DNA of 64,000 bases from Rhodobacteraceae bacterium UBA6213 (GTDB lineage: Bacteria; Pseudomonadota; Alphaproteobacteria; Rhodobacterales; Rhodobacteraceae). Each line of letters opens with the position of its first letter. The stretch's first letter is position 1. The notes under the pieces were generated by a model. The model made no database searches. It saw nothing but the letters and a program-made list of their open reading frames with translations, and had not been told where the DNA came from. Location of the stretch: positions 62,001 to 126,000 of the forward strand of contig DISJ01000006.1 in assembly GCA_002421605.1 (NCBI GenBank). Direction: 5' to 3'. A program made the translations under genes and the position numbers. Positions 43,032-52,782 of the stretch are shown one piece after another.

Positions 43032-43799
43032 TCAGGCGAACGGATTGGCCGGGTAGCCAACGGAGGCAAGGTAAAGCCCTTGCGGCGGGCAGACTGGCCC
43101 GCAAGCCGCGCGGTCGCGCGCCGCCAATGCGCGCGCCACGTCATCAGGCGCCCAGGCCCCTGCCCCCACCCGCTCCAACGTTCCGACGATCGAGCGCACC
43201 TGATTGTGCAGAAAGCTGCGCGCGCGAAGGCTAAAGCGAATCTCGCGCCCACCGGGCGCCGCAACTTCGTCGATCGCGATTTCGTCGAGTGTTTTGACGG
43301 GCGAGGCGGCTTGGCAGTGGGCCGAGCGAAAGGTGCTAAAATCGTGTGTGCCGACCAGATGCGCGGCACCGGCGCGCATCGCATCAAGATCTAACACCGA
43401 CTTTACCTGCCAGACGCGCCCGCGTTCGACAGCCGGTGGGGCGCGGCGTTCCAGAACGCGGAACAGATAGCGCCGCTCGATCGCCGAAAACCGCGCGTGG
43501 AAATCTTCGCCCACCTCTGCCACTGCCAGCACCGCCACCGGGTCGGGGCGAAGCTGAGCGTTCAGCGCCTCGGACAGGCGAAACGGCGACCAGTTTCGCG
43601 TAAGGTCGATGTGCGCCACCTGCCCCGTGGCATGTACGCCCGCATCGGTCCTGCCGGCAGCGGCAACGGTGTGTGGCCCCGGCCCGAGCCGCCCAAGCGC
43701 CGCCTCAAGCGCCCCTTGCACCGAAGAAAGCTCAATCTGGCGCTGCCAGCCCGAAAACGGGCCGCCATCGTATTCAATCAGGAGCGCATATCTGGGCAT
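43032..43799 (-). CDS. truA: tRNA pseudouridine(38-40) synthase TruA
   Basis: 255 residues. Catalytic Asp in AAGRTDAGVHATGQV; IEYDGGPFSGWQRQ at the start and SFLHNQVRSIVGTLERVG near the end are family motifs. Modifies the anticodon stem-loop of tRNAs. Start at ATG 43799 before the conserved YALLIEYDG. Confidence 0.95.
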   Translation of the reverse strand: MPRYALLIEYDGGPFSGWQRQIELSSVQGALEAALGRLGPGPHTVAAAGRTDAGVHATGQVAHIDLTRNWSPFRLSEALNAQLRPDPVAVLAVAEVGEDFHARFSAIERRYLFRVLERRAPPAVERGRVWQVKSVLDLDAMRAGAAHLVGTHDFSTFRSAHCQAASPVKTLDEIAIDEVAAPGGREIRFSLRARSFLHNQVRSIVGTLERVGAGAWAPDDVARALAARDRAACGPVCPPQGLYLASVGYPANPFA

Positions 43800-43956
43800 G
43801 CCTTCCCTTAGCGCGCCACACCCCGCCCTTGCAATCCCGCGTAACTGCGCGCGGCTGCGGCCAAATCGGCCACACACAGTGACCGCAGCGCCACAGCCCC
43901 TTTCACCTGCCCTTGCTGCCGCCTATCTTGAGAGAAGTCACAGGAGGCGCGCCAAC

Positions 43957-45369
43957 TTGGGTATCGGCGATCTGGCAGACGGGGTGGCGCGAAGCATCGA
44001 GTCGCTTGGCAACTCGGTTTCAGCGGCGTTGTTCGAGCCGGTGGTGCGGCTGGGGGTCACGGGCCTTTCGCGCGCGGGCAAGACGGTGTTCATCACCTCG
44101 CTGGTCGCCAACCTGATGGACCGTGGCCGGATGCCGGGGCTGATCGCGGCCAACAACGGCTCCATTCGCGCCGCGTGGCTGCAACCGCAGCCCGACGATA
44201 CGGTGCCGCGGTTCGACTATGAATCCCACCTTGCTGCCCTTACCGGCCCAGCTCCGCACTGGCCCGAAGGGACGAAGGCGGTTTCAGAGCTACGGCTTTC
44301 GTTCCTGATTCAACCCACCGGCATTTTGGGTGCGCTGCGCGGGCCGCGCAAATTGCACCTTGATATCGTCGATTACCCCGGCGAGTGGTTGTTGGATCTT
44401 GCCTTGCTGGACCAGAGCTTTGAGCAATGGTCCGAAGCCACGCTTGCGCGCATGGCAGCGCGACCGCTTGGCCCTGAATACCTCGCAGCCCTTGCGACCA
44501 CCGACACGACTGCGCCCTTTGGCGAGCCCGTAGCACAAGCACTTGCCGCCGCCTTTACCGCGCATCTTCAGGCAGCAAGCAAAGCGGGTCTTGCCGATTG
44601 CTCGCCAGGGCGGTTCCTTTTGCCGGGCGAGTTGGCCGGATCGCCGGTATTGACCTTTGCGCCGATGTTCCGCCCTGATGCCGCCCCCCGCGGCAGCCTT
44701 TGGCGCGAGATGGCACGCCGATTTGCAGCCTATAAGGCGCATGTGGTGCGCCCGTTCTTTCGCGATCACTTCGCGCATATCGACCGACAGGTTGTGTTGC
44801 TTGACGCGCTTGGTGCCATCCACGCCGGACCACAAGCCGTGGAAGACATGCGCCGCGCCATGGCCGAAATCCTCTCCGCGTTCCGCCCGGGGCGCTCGGG
44901 GCGGCTTGCGCGGCTTATCGGGCTCAAGCGGATCGACCGTATCCTGTTTGTCGCCACCAAGGCCGACCATTTGCACCACTCGCAACACTCGCAGTTGACC
45001 GCGATTATGCAGGCGATGCTGCGCGAGGCGCGCGACCGCGCCGATTTTGCGGGGGCGCGCACCGAAGCGCTGGCAATTGCTGCGCTGCGCACCACGACCG
45101 AAGAAACGCTGTCCCACAACGGCGCACCGCTTGACGCCGTGCGCGGCACGCTGGCAAGCGGGCGGCAGGCCGCGTTTTACCCCGGCGCGCTGCCCAACGA
45201 CCCGGCGCATTTGCTGACCCCGGCGCGGCAAGGGGCTGCGAAATGGCTCGATTCAGATTACGCGATGATGGATTTCCGCCCGGCGCAGATACAGTTGAAA
45301 CCCGGCGTCGGGCCGCCGCATATTCGGCTGGATCGCGCCGCCGAGTTCCTTTTGGGCGACAAGCTGTGA
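43957..45369 (+). CDS. ycjX: YcjX-family P-loop ATPase
   Basis: 470 residues. Walker A GLSRAGKTVFITSL and the conserved LHLDIVDYPGEWLLDL (Walker B region) of COG3106. I chose TTG 43957 because AGGAGG lies 9 nt upstream and homologues begin at LGIGDLAD; the frame is open from 43609 but that part overlaps truA antisense. Stress-related in enterobacteria (phage-shock neighbour); role otherwise unknown. Pairs with the next gene. Confidence 0.88.
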   Translation: MGIGDLADGVARSIESLGNSVSAALFEPVVRLGVTGLSRAGKTVFITSLVANLMDRGRMPGLIAANNGSIRAAWLQPQPDDTVPRFDYESHLAALTGPAPHWPEGTKAVSELRLSFLIQPTGILGALRGPRKLHLDIVDYPGEWLLDLALLDQSFEQWSEATLARMAARPLGPEYLAALATTDTTAPFGEPVAQALAAAFTAHLQAASKAGLADCSPGRFLLPGELAGSPVLTFAPMFRPDAAPRGSLWREMARRFAAYKAHVVRPFFRDHFAHIDRQVVLLDALGAIHAGPQAVEDMRRAMAEILSAFRPGRSGRLARLIGLKRIDRILFVATKADHLHHSQHSQLTAIMQAMLREARDRADFAGARTEALAIAALRTTTEETLSHNGAPLDAVRGTLASGRQAAFYPGALPNDPAHLLTPARQGAAKWLDSDYAMMDFRPAQIQLKPGVGPPHIRLDRAAEFLLGDKL

Positions 45370-45379
45370 GGATGCGCCG

Positions 45380-46399
45380 ATGACTGAAACCCGCCGCGGC
45401 CCCGTGCTGATCGAACTCGAAGGTGCCGCACCCACGCCCGCCGATGCGCCCCCGGTGCCCGACCTTGGCACGCTGGCCCCACCGCAGGGCCGCGCCATGC
45501 AGATCGCCGCGCGTCTGGCGGCGCGGCGCCCTTCGCGGCTAACGCGGTTTTTCTGGCAGGCGGCCTTGGCGCTGGTGGGGTTTCTGGTGTCGGTTGCGGC
45601 GTGGAACTTTCTGACCGGGCTGATTACCGCGCATCCGATTCTGGGTTGGCTTGGCACTGCGCTTTTGGGCGCTTTTTTGCTGGCCGCGGCGCTGGTGGCG
45701 CTACGCGAGCTGGCTGCATTGGCGCGGCTGGCGCGGCTTGACCGGGTGCACCGAGCCGCGACGGCCGCGCTTGCCTCGGGCAATCTTGCAGCGGCGCGCG
45801 AGGTGGTGGCGCGGCTTCGCACGCTTTACGCGGCGCGCGAGGAACTCGCGTGGCCACGCGCCCGGCTACTGGAACGCGAAGCAGAAATGCTTGATTGCGC
45901 AAGCCTGCTGACGCTGACCGAAACCGAGCTGCTAACGCCGCTCGATGCTGCAGCGCGCGCCGAGATACAGGCGGCGGCGCGGCAAGTGGCAGCAGTAACC
46001 GCGCTGGTGCCGCTGGCACTGGCCGATGTAGTTGCGGCCTTGACCGCCAACCTGCGCATGATCCGCCGCATCGCCGAGGTTTATGGCGGCCGCGCGGGCA
46101 CCTTTGGGTCTTGGCGGCTGGCGCGCGCGGTGATGACGCATCTGGTGGCCACCGGGGCGGTTGCGGCAGGAGACGATCTGATCGAGACGATGGCTGGTGG
46201 AGGCATTTTGGCCAAGCTTTCGCGCCGCTTTGGCGAAGGCGTGGTCAACGGCGCGCTGACCGCACGCGTCGGCATTGCCGCGATGGAGGTGTGCCGCCCA
46301 CTGCCCTTTAACGCGCTGCCGCGCCCCAAGGTGCGCGCACTGGTCGGCAACGCGCTGGCCGGATTGTTCGAACGGTCCGGCGAAAAGGGCGCTGACTAA
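45380..46399 (+). CDS. ycjF: YcjF-like DUF697/TIGR01620 membrane protein
   Basis: 339 residues. Two membrane helices at about 55-105, a coiled helical region, and the C-terminal DUF697 domain (MIRRIAEVYGGRAGTFGSWRLARAVMTHL). The ycjX-ycjF pair is widely conserved. 11 bp after ycjX; converges with the LysR gene, overlapping by 4 bp. Confidence 0.88.
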   Translation: MTETRRGPVLIELEGAAPTPADAPPVPDLGTLAPPQGRAMQIAARLAARRPSRLTRFFWQAALALVGFLVSVAAWNFLTGLITAHPILGWLGTALLGAFLLAAALVALRELAALARLARLDRVHRAATAALASGNLAAAREVVARLRTLYAAREELAWPRARLLEREAEMLDCASLLTLTETELLTPLDAAARAEIQAAARQVAAVTALVPLALADVVAALTANLRMIRRIAEVYGGRAGTFGSWRLARAVMTHLVATGAVAAGDDLIETMAGGGILAKLSRRFGEGVVNGALTARVGIAAMEVCRPLPFNALPRPKVRALVGNALAGLFERSGEKGAD

Positions 46400-47286
46400 A
46401 CCGCATCGGGGCAGACAGAGGCGGCCGCTTTCAGCGCCCGAACCGCAGCCTGCACTTTTGGCGTGCGGTGCAGATCGACATGCGTGACCAGCCACAGCGG
46501 TGCTGACCATTCGGGGCGCGGTGGCATCACCTCAACCAGCCCCGAATCTCCGCGCGCCTCAACCACCGTCAAAAAGCCAAGCCCGATGCCTGCCCGCACC
46601 GCCCCCAATTGCGCCGCAAACTCGTTAGAAGCAAACACCAGCGCGTCGCTTGGCACATGCGCTGCCAGCCAGTGATGATAGGGCGCGCGCGCTTTGCCCG
46701 GTTCGGACCCCACAAATCTGTGCTCTGCCAAATCAGCATCGCCGCGGGGCGCACCATGCGCAGCAATATAGGCAGGTGCGGCGTAAAGCGCGCTTTCACG
46801 CACACAAAGCGGTTGCACCACGTTATCCGGTTCGGTCGGGCGCGCGCCAGCACGAATAGCCACATGCGCCTCGCCGTATTCCAGCCGGTAGACGCGCAGA
46901 TCGGTGATATAGCGCAGCCGCACGGCAGGGTGCTCGGCTGTCAGTTGTGCCAGCGCTGGCAGCACCATCTGCGACATGTTTGGCAGTGACGTGATAATTA
47001 AATCGCCCGAAACATCTTCGCCCACGCCGGCGATGCGCGCGCCAAGCTGGGCGAATTGGTCATCGGTTGCCTGCGCCACCGCCAGCAGCAATTGCCCCGC
47101 TTCGGTCGGCGTGTAGCCGCGCGGGTGGCGCTGAAAAAGCCGCGCGCCCAAGCGCCCTTCTAGCGCGTCGATATGGCGGATGACGGTGGCGTGGTGAACG
47201 CCCAGCACCTCCGCGGCGCCGCTAACCGTGCCTGCGCGCGCCACTTGATAGGCGGTGCGGATTTCATCCCAATTGTCAAAGCCCAT
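46396..47286 (-). CDS. LysR-family transcriptional regulator
   Basis: 296 residues: N-terminal helix-turn-helix (AGTVSGAAEVLGVHHATVIRH) and an effector-binding domain (from about 90). Start uncertain: ATG 47286 precedes the conserved FDNWDEIRTAYQVA, with in-frame ATGs at 47298 and 47334 also possible. Its targets are not evident; the neighbours are ycjXF and ffh. The HHATVIRH recognition helix is of the NahR-like/vanillate subgroup only by resemblance. Confidence 0.88.
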   Translation of the reverse strand: MGFDNWDEIRTAYQVARAGTVSGAAEVLGVHHATVIRHIDALEGRLGARLFQRHPRGYTPTEAGQLLLAVAQATDDQFAQLGARIAGVGEDVSGDLIITSLPNMSQMVLPALAQLTAEHPAVRLRYITDLRVYRLEYGEAHVAIRAGARPTEPDNVVQPLCVRESALYAAPAYIAAHGAPRGDADLAEHRFVGSEPGKARAPYHHWLAAHVPSDALVFASNEFAAQLGAVRAGIGLGFLTVVEARGDSGLVEVMPPRPEWSAPLWLVTHVDLHRTPKVQAAVRALKAAASVCPDAV

Positions 47287-47561
47287 CTGTGCACCCATAA
47301 ACAATCCAGCCTTATGTTGCCTGCTTCCGTTCATTTTCGCAACGCGGATCTCCGCGCGGCAGTCGCTGGGCCCCAGATAGCGGGGTTTGGGGCGCCCGAA
47401 AGACGCGCCCCCGTTGACTCAGGTGCGCTTTGCCACTAGTTCCTGCGCAATTCCCGGAAGTGCTTTGCTTCCGGTCCCGTTGCTTTTGCAGGGATCGCCG
47501 TCAGTCAGCGCGTTGCGCCCACTGGCGCCAACGGTCTTTGCCGCTGCCCGGAGGGCGCGCG

Positions 47562-49067
47562 ATGTTCGAGAACCTATCTGAACGCCTTGGCGGCGTGTTC
47601 GACCGGCTGACCAAGCAGGGCGCGCTGAGCGAAGCCGATGTAGCCACCGCGCTGCGCGAAGTGCGTGTTGCGTTACTGGAAGCCGACGTTTCGCTGCCCG
47701 TCGCGCGCGACTTCATCAAGGCGATCGAGGCCAAGGCCAAGGGTCAGGCGGTTACGAAGTCAATCACCCCCGGCCAGCAGGTCGTAAAGATCGTCCATGA
47801 CGAACTGATCCGCGTGCTGGCAGGCGATGGCGCGCCCGACGCGCTGAAAATCGACAATCCGCCCGCACCAATTTTGATGGTCGGTCTGCAAGGGTCGGGC
47901 AAAACCACCACCACCGCCAAGCTTGCCCGCCGCCTGAAGGAAAAGCAGGGCAAGCGCGTGCTGATGGCTTCGCTTGACGTGAACCGCCCGGCGGCAATGG
48001 AACAGCTGGCCATCCTTGGCACGCAGATTGGCGTCGATACGCTGCCGATCGTGGCGGGTCAAAAACCGGTCGATATTGCCAAACGCGCGCGCCAGCAGGC
48101 AACGATGGGCGGCTACGACGTTTATCTGCTCGACACCGCAGGCCGCTTGCACATCGACGATGTGCTGATGGCCGAAGTGCAGGCGGTGCGCGATGCCACC
48201 AACCCACGCGAGACGCTGCTGGTGGTCGATGGTCTGACCGGGCAAGACGCGGTCAACGTGGCAACCGAATTTGAGGCCAAGGTCGGCATCACCGGTGTCG
48301 TGCTGACGCGGATGGATGGCGACGGGCGCGGTGGTGCCGCGCTTTCGATGCGCGCCGTGACCGGCAAACCGATCCGCTTTGTCGGGCTTGGCGAAAAGAC
48401 CGACGCGCTGGAAACCTTTGAAGCGGAGCGGATCGCAGGCCGTATTCTCGGCATGGGCGACATCGTGGCGCTGGTGGAGAAAGCGCAAGAAACCTTCGAG
48501 GCTGAACAGGCCGAGCGGATGATGCGCCGCTTCCAGAAGGGTCTGTTCAACATGAACGACCTGCGCGGTCAGCTTGAGCAAATGCTGAAAATGGGTGGCA
48601 TGCAGGGCGTCATGGGGATGCTGCCGGGGATGGGCAAAATGGCCAAGGCCGCAGAAGCCGCCGGTTTCGACGACCGCATTCTGCGCCGCCAGATTGCGCT
48701 GATCGGCTCGATGACCAAGAAGGAGCGCGCCAACCCCGACCTGCTGCAAGCGAGCCGCAAAAAGCGCATCGCGGCGGGTGCCGGGCTAGAGGTGGCCGAG
48801 GTGAACCGGCTTCTCAAGATGCATCGCCAGATGGCCGACACCATGAAGAAGATGGGCAAGGGCGGAATGCTCAAGCAAGCGATGAAGGGCATGATGGGCG
48901 GCAAGGGCGGTATGCCCGACCTGAAGAACATGGACCCCGCGCAGCTGGAAGAAGCCGCGCGCGCGATGAAGGCCGCAGGCAGCATGGGGGGCGGCTTTCC
49001 CGGTGCGCCGGGTGGGATGAAACTGCCGGGCGGGCTTTCGGGTCTGGGGATTGGCCGCAAGAAATGA
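47562..49067 (+). CDS. ffh: Signal recognition particle protein Ffh
   Basis: 501 residues: N domain, G domain with GLQGSGKTTTTAKLA, DTAGRLHID and TRMDGDGRGG, and the Met-rich M domain (from about 300, KMGGMQGVMGMLPGMGKM) that binds 4.5S RNA and signal sequences. ATG 47562 follows GGAGGG. Targets nascent membrane proteins co-translationally. First gene of a run of coupled genes to 50926. Confidence 0.97.
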   Translation: MFENLSERLGGVFDRLTKQGALSEADVATALREVRVALLEADVSLPVARDFIKAIEAKAKGQAVTKSITPGQQVVKIVHDELIRVLAGDGAPDALKIDNPPAPILMVGLQGSGKTTTTAKLARRLKEKQGKRVLMASLDVNRPAAMEQLAILGTQIGVDTLPIVAGQKPVDIAKRARQQATMGGYDVYLLDTAGRLHIDDVLMAEVQAVRDATNPRETLLVVDGLTGQDAVNVATEFEAKVGITGVVLTRMDGDGRGGAALSMRAVTGKPIRFVGLGEKTDALETFEAERIAGRILGMGDIVALVEKAQETFEAEQAERMMRRFQKGLFNMNDLRGQLEQMLKMGGMQGVMGMLPGMGKMAKAAEAAGFDDRILRRQIALIGSMTKKERANPDLLQASRKKRIAAGAGLEVAEVNRLLKMHRQMADTMKKMGKGGMLKQAMKGMMGGKGGMPDLKNMDPAQLEEAARAMKAAGSMGGGFPGAPGGMKLPGGLSGLGIGRKK

Positions 49068-49579
49068 ACGCGCCCACGCTCCATACAGCGCGCTTGACGC
49101 TTGGCCCGGCCACGGCCGCGCACGCAGAGGCGTTCATCGCCTTTTGCGCCAGCGACGAGTCGCGCTTTTTGGGCGGTCCTGCCGAGCCGCGCGACGCATG
49201 GGAAGGTGTTGCGATTGCTGCGGGGCTTTGGGCGCTGCGGGGTTATGGCCCGTTCTGGGTTGCGGAGTCCGCAACCGGCGCGCCGGTTGGCCGTGTTGGC
49301 CTCTATTACCCAATCTGGCGCACCGAACCAGAACTCGCGTGGCTGGTTTACCCCGCCTACCAGCAGCGAGGCTTTGGCTATGAGGGCGCCATTGCAGCGC
49401 GCGACTGGGCCTATGCAACGCTTGGCCTTGCACCGCTGGTCAGCCTGATCGACGCCGAAAATACCGCCTCAATCCGCCTTGCCGAAAAGCTGGGTGCGGT
49501 TTGCGAAGGTCCGCACAGCCCCGATGGCGGTCACCCCACCTTTCGCTGGCGCCACCCGGCGCGCGAGGTGTTGCAATGA
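49064..49579 (+). CDS. GNAT acetyltransferase (RimJ/RimL type), copy 1
   Basis: 171 residues. HTARLTLGPATAAH at the start and the acetyl-CoA-binding segment LVYPAYQQRGFGYEGAIAARDW. It overlaps the ffh stop (ATGA) and is followed by two related genes with the same overlap. Substrate unknown; protein N-terminal acetylation is typical of this class. Confidence 0.88.
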   Translation: MNAPTLHTARLTLGPATAAHAEAFIAFCASDESRFLGGPAEPRDAWEGVAIAAGLWALRGYGPFWVAESATGAPVGRVGLYYPIWRTEPELAWLVYPAYQQRGFGYEGAIAARDWAYATLGLAPLVSLIDAENTASIRLAEKLGAVCEGPHSPDGGHPTFRWRHPAREVLQ

Positions 49580-50106
49580 TCGCTTTGACCGGCACCCCGG
49601 TTTTGCACACCGAACGGCTGACGCTGCGTGCGCCCTGCCCGGCTGATTGGCCGCAATGGCTGGCGTATTTCGCCACCGAGCGGTCGCAGCTTTCGGGCGG
49701 CCCGCTGGCGGATGACCGTGCGTGGCGGGCGTTTTGCCACCACATCGGGCACTGGGTCATGCGCGGCTACGGCTCTTTCATCGTCACGCGCAAGGGGTCT
49801 GATACAGCGATCGGCCTTATCGGCCCGTATCATCCGATCGACTGGCCCGAGGCCGAACTTGGTTGGGCACTCTGGAATGTCGCGGACGAGGGCAAGGGCC
49901 TTGCCTATGAGGCCGCCGCAGCCGCCCGCGACCATGTGTTCCGCGATCTCGGCTGGCCCACCGCCGTTAGCTACATCGACCCGACCAATGCTCGCTCGGC
50001 CGCGCTGGCCAAGCGGCTGGGGGCGGTGTTGGACCCCGCCGCACGCGGGCCGCACCCCGACGATTTTGTGTTCCGCCATCCTGCACCTGTTGGAGGTGCC
50101 GCATGA
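49576..50106 (+). CDS. GNAT acetyltransferase, copy 2
   Basis: 176 residues, paralogous to its neighbours (TPVLHTERLTLRAPCPADW, ALWNVADEGKGLAYEAAAAARDH). ATG 49576 overlaps the previous stop (ATGA); homology begins here. Substrate unknown. Confidence 0.88.
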   Translation: MIALTGTPVLHTERLTLRAPCPADWPQWLAYFATERSQLSGGPLADDRAWRAFCHHIGHWVMRGYGSFIVTRKGSDTAIGLIGPYHPIDWPEAELGWALWNVADEGKGLAYEAAAAARDHVFRDLGWPTAVSYIDPTNARSAALAKRLGAVLDPAARGPHPDDFVFRHPAPVGGAA

Positions 50107-50633
50107 TCACGCTCACCGGAGCCCCGGTCCTGCACACCGCCCGCCTGACGCTGCGCGTTCCGGCGATGCGCGATTGGGAAGCGTTCGCAGCCTTTCTCAC
50201 GTCGGATCGCGCGAGCTATGTCGGCGGCCCCGTCACGCGCGAGCGCGCATGGCGCGCCTTTGGCCACCTCGTCGGCCATTGGGCGCTGCGCGGCTACGGC
50301 ATGTTCGCAGTAGCGCAAAAGGGCGTGGATGCCGCCGTTGGTATGGCAGGCCCGTGGTTCCCCGAAAGCTGGCCAGAGCAGGAAATCGCCTGGAGCATTT
50401 GGGCACCAGAGGCCGAGGGCAAGGGCTATGCGTTCGAGGCGGCACAGGCCGCGTGCGCCCATGCCTTTGGCGCGCTCGGCTGGGCCACTGGTGTCAGCTA
50501 CATTGACCCTGATAATGCGCGCTCCATCACGCTCGCCCGCCGCCTTGGCGCGGTGCTTGAACCCGGCGCGGCGTATCCCGGCGACGACCCGATGCTAGTG
50601 TTCCGCCATCCCAGACCGGAGGCCCGCGCATGA
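50103..50633 (+). CDS. GNAT acetyltransferase, copy 3
   Basis: 176 residues. Closest by eye to copy 2 (APVLHTARLTLRVPAMRDW, SIWAPEAEGKGYAFEAAQAACAH), with the same length, so a recent tandem duplication. Overlaps copy 2 and the chorismate mutase gene by 4 bp each. Confidence 0.88.
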   Translation: MITLTGAPVLHTARLTLRVPAMRDWEAFAAFLTSDRASYVGGPVTRERAWRAFGHLVGHWALRGYGMFAVAQKGVDAAVGMAGPWFPESWPEQEIAWSIWAPEAEGKGYAFEAAQAACAHAFGALGWATGVSYIDPDNARSITLARRLGAVLEPGAAYPGDDPMLVFRHPRPEARA

Positions 50634-50926
50634 ACGACGCGACAGCCCGCGCAGCCGCGCTTTTGAAAGAGCATCGCGACAGCATCGATCGGCTGGATGC
50701 GATACTCGTTTACACCTTGGCCGAGCGGTTCAAACGCACGCAGGCCGTGGGCCGACTAAAGGCGCAGCACGATCTGCCGCCTTCCGACCCCTTCCGCGAA
50801 GCCGCACAGATTACGCGGCTTGAAGAATTGGCGCGCGAGGCCGACCTCGACCCCGCATTCGCCAAGAAGTTCCTCACCTTCGTGATTTCCGAAGTGATCC
50901 GGCATCACGAGCAGTTTCAGAAATAG
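50630..50926 (+). CDS. Chorismate mutase (AroQ class)
   Basis: 98 residues, all-helical: RDSIDRLDAILVYTLAERFKR, VGRLKAQHDLPPSDPFREA and the end helix KKFLTFVISEVIRHHEQFQK. Converts chorismate to prephenate for Phe/Tyr biosynthesis. Last of the coupled acetyltransferase run; 40 bp before rpsP. Confidence 0.9.
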   Translation: MNDATARAAALLKEHRDSIDRLDAILVYTLAERFKRTQAVGRLKAQHDLPPSDPFREAAQITRLEELAREADLDPAFAKKFLTFVISEVIRHHEQFQK

Positions 50927-50966
50927 CGGCACCGCTGCGCACAACCAAACCCAAGGAGATACTGAA

Positions 50967-51314
50967 ATGTCGATGAAAATCCGTCTGGCCCGTGGTGGCT
51001 CTAACAAGCGTCCGCACTACTCGATCGTGGCGTCGGATTCGCGCATGCCGCGCGATGGCCGTTTTCTTGAAAAGCTGGGCATCTATGACCCGCTGCTGGC
51101 CAAAGACAACGAGAACCGCGTCAAGATGAACGTCGAGCGCGTGCAATACTGGCTGAGCCAAGGCGCGCAGCCGACCGACCGCGTTGCCCGTTTCCTTGAA
51201 GCCGCTGGCCTGGTTGCAAAAACCACGCGTTCCAACCCCAAAGCCGCAGTTCCGGGCGAAAAGGCCAAGAAGCGCGCCGAGGAAAAGGCCGCCAAGGCTA
51301 CCACCGCCGAGTAA
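50967..51314 (+). CDS. rpsP: 30S ribosomal protein S16
   Basis: 115 residues; MKIRLARGGSNKRPHYSIVASDSRM is the S16 N-terminus (in parts). C-terminal Lys/Ala-rich tail typical of alphaproteobacteria. AAGGAG lies before the ATG. Starts the rpsP-rimM-trmD-rplS order. Confidence 0.97.
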   Translation: MSMKIRLARGGSNKRPHYSIVASDSRMPRDGRFLEKLGIYDPLLAKDNENRVKMNVERVQYWLSQGAQPTDRVARFLEAAGLVAKTTRSNPKAAVPGEKAKKRAEEKAAKATTAE

Positions 51315-51339
51315 TCTGCGCCTTCATGCAGACAGTATC

Positions 51340-51363
51340 GGGCCGGGCAACACTGCCCGGCCC
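51340..51363 (+). terminator. Intercistronic hairpin after rpsP
   Basis: GGGCCGGGCA / TGCCCGGCCC, perfect 10-bp stem, ACAC loop, but followed by C and not T. It may stabilise or partly attenuate the rpsP mRNA, raising S16 over RimM/TrmD. Confidence 0.5.
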
Positions 51364-51383
51364 CCATTCGTGGAGCGTGGTCG

Positions 51384-51893
51384 ATGAGCAGCCCCGAGTT
51401 GATCTGCGTTGGTGCCATTGCAGGCGCCTTTGGCGTGCAAGGCGAGGTGCGGCTGAAAAGCTTTTGCGCCCGGCCCGAGGACATCGCACGCTACGCGCCG
51501 CTTTATAGCGAAGACCGCGCGCGCACCTTCAGCGTCAAGATCACCCGGCCGATAACGGGTGGCTTTGGCGCGCGACTAGGTGGGATTGCGACCAAGGAGC
51601 AAGCCGACGCGCTGAAAGGCGCCACGCTCTGGGCCGAGAAGTCAAAGCTGCCATCTCTACCCGATGATGAATATTACCACGCTGATCTGATCGGCCTTGA
51701 AGTGGTCGATACCGGCGGGCGGCGGCTGGGCGAGGTGCGCGCTGTGCACAACCACGGCGCAGGCGACATTATTGAGGTGTTCGTGCCAGGCGCAAAATCA
51801 GCGCTGCTGCTGCCCTTCACCCACGCCATCGTACCGACCGTGGACCTTGCTGCGCGCCGGATCGTCGCCGACCCGCCCGAGGAGGTCGAATGA
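51384..51893 (+). CDS. rimM: Ribosome maturation factor RimM
   Basis: 169 residues: CVGAIAGAFGVQGEVRLKSF start and the PRC-barrel (EYYHADLIGLEVVDTGGRRLG). Assists 30S head assembly with S19. Overlaps trmD by 4 bp. Confidence 0.95.
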   Translation: MSSPELICVGAIAGAFGVQGEVRLKSFCARPEDIARYAPLYSEDRARTFSVKITRPITGGFGARLGGIATKEQADALKGATLWAEKSKLPSLPDDEYYHADLIGLEVVDTGGRRLGEVRAVHNHGAGDIIEVFVPGAKSALLLPFTHAIVPTVDLAARRIVADPPEEVE

Positions 51894-52732
51894 GCGACGA
51901 AGGTGACGCCAAGACCAAATCACATGGCCGCATAGCCATTTCCGCCTCGCTCAAGCCGCGCGAGTTGATGGCCGATTCCACGCGCCTTGTGGGCGCCTGG
52001 ACCGTGCGGATCGTGACGCTGTTTCCTGAGGCCTTCCCCGGCACGCTTGGCCTTTCGCTAACCGGCAAGGCGCTGGCAGAAGGGCTCTGGGCGCTCGAAA
52101 CGATCGATCTGCGCCCCTTTGGAATCGGCAAGCACCGCAACGTCGATGATAATCCCGCAGGCGGCGGTGCAGGCATGGTTCTGCGCGCAGATGTGGTGGG
52201 CGCGGCGCTGGCCGAGGCTGCGATCGGCACCCCACCTGATCGCGCCAAGTGGCCCGTTATCTACCTGTCCCCGCGCGGGCGGCCCTTTACCCAAGACATG
52301 GCGCGCAGCTATGCCAAGGCCGAGGGCTTGACCCTGCTTTGCGGTCGCTTTGAAGGCGTTGACCAGCGCGTGCTTGACCATTTCGGGGTCGAAGAGGTCA
52401 GCATTGGCGATTTCGTCCTGACCGGCGGCGAGATCGCCGCACAGGTCTTGATTGATGCAAGCGTCCGCCTTATACCCCGCGTGCTTGGGAATCAGTCGTC
52501 CACCGAGGAGGAATCCTTTTCGCATGGGCTGCTGGAACACCCGCAGTACACTCGACCGACCGACTGGGAAGGCCGCGCGATACCGGAACTGCTTCAATCC
52601 GGCCATCACGCGAAAATTGCCGACTGGCGGCGGAGCATGGCCGAAAGGCTGACCAAGGAAAGACGACCTGATCTCTGGCGGGCTTATTGTGCAGCGCACA
52701 ACATGGACCCGAATGAAGACCGAGAGCTCTGA
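51890..52732 (+). CDS. trmD: tRNA (guanine-N1)-methyltransferase TrmD
   Basis: 280 residues, SPOUT/trefoil-knot enzyme for m1G37: VRIVTLFPEAFPGTLGLSL, LLCGRFEGVDQRV, SIGDFVLTGGE. About 37 extra residues precede the usual start of TrmD, because the ATG overlaps the rimM stop; this extension is low in conservation. A downstream start cannot be excluded. Confidence 0.95.
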   Translation: MSDEGDAKTKSHGRIAISASLKPRELMADSTRLVGAWTVRIVTLFPEAFPGTLGLSLTGKALAEGLWALETIDLRPFGIGKHRNVDDNPAGGGAGMVLRADVVGAALAEAAIGTPPDRAKWPVIYLSPRGRPFTQDMARSYAKAEGLTLLCGRFEGVDQRVLDHFGVEEVSIGDFVLTGGEIAAQVLIDASVRLIPRVLGNQSSTEEESFSHGLLEHPQYTRPTDWEGRAIPELLQSGHHAKIADWRRSMAERLTKERRPDLWRAYCAAHNMDPNEDREL

Positions 52733-52782
52733 GGTCGCGCACATCTTCACGGGGAAACCGTGGGCACAAGAAAGGACATGCG

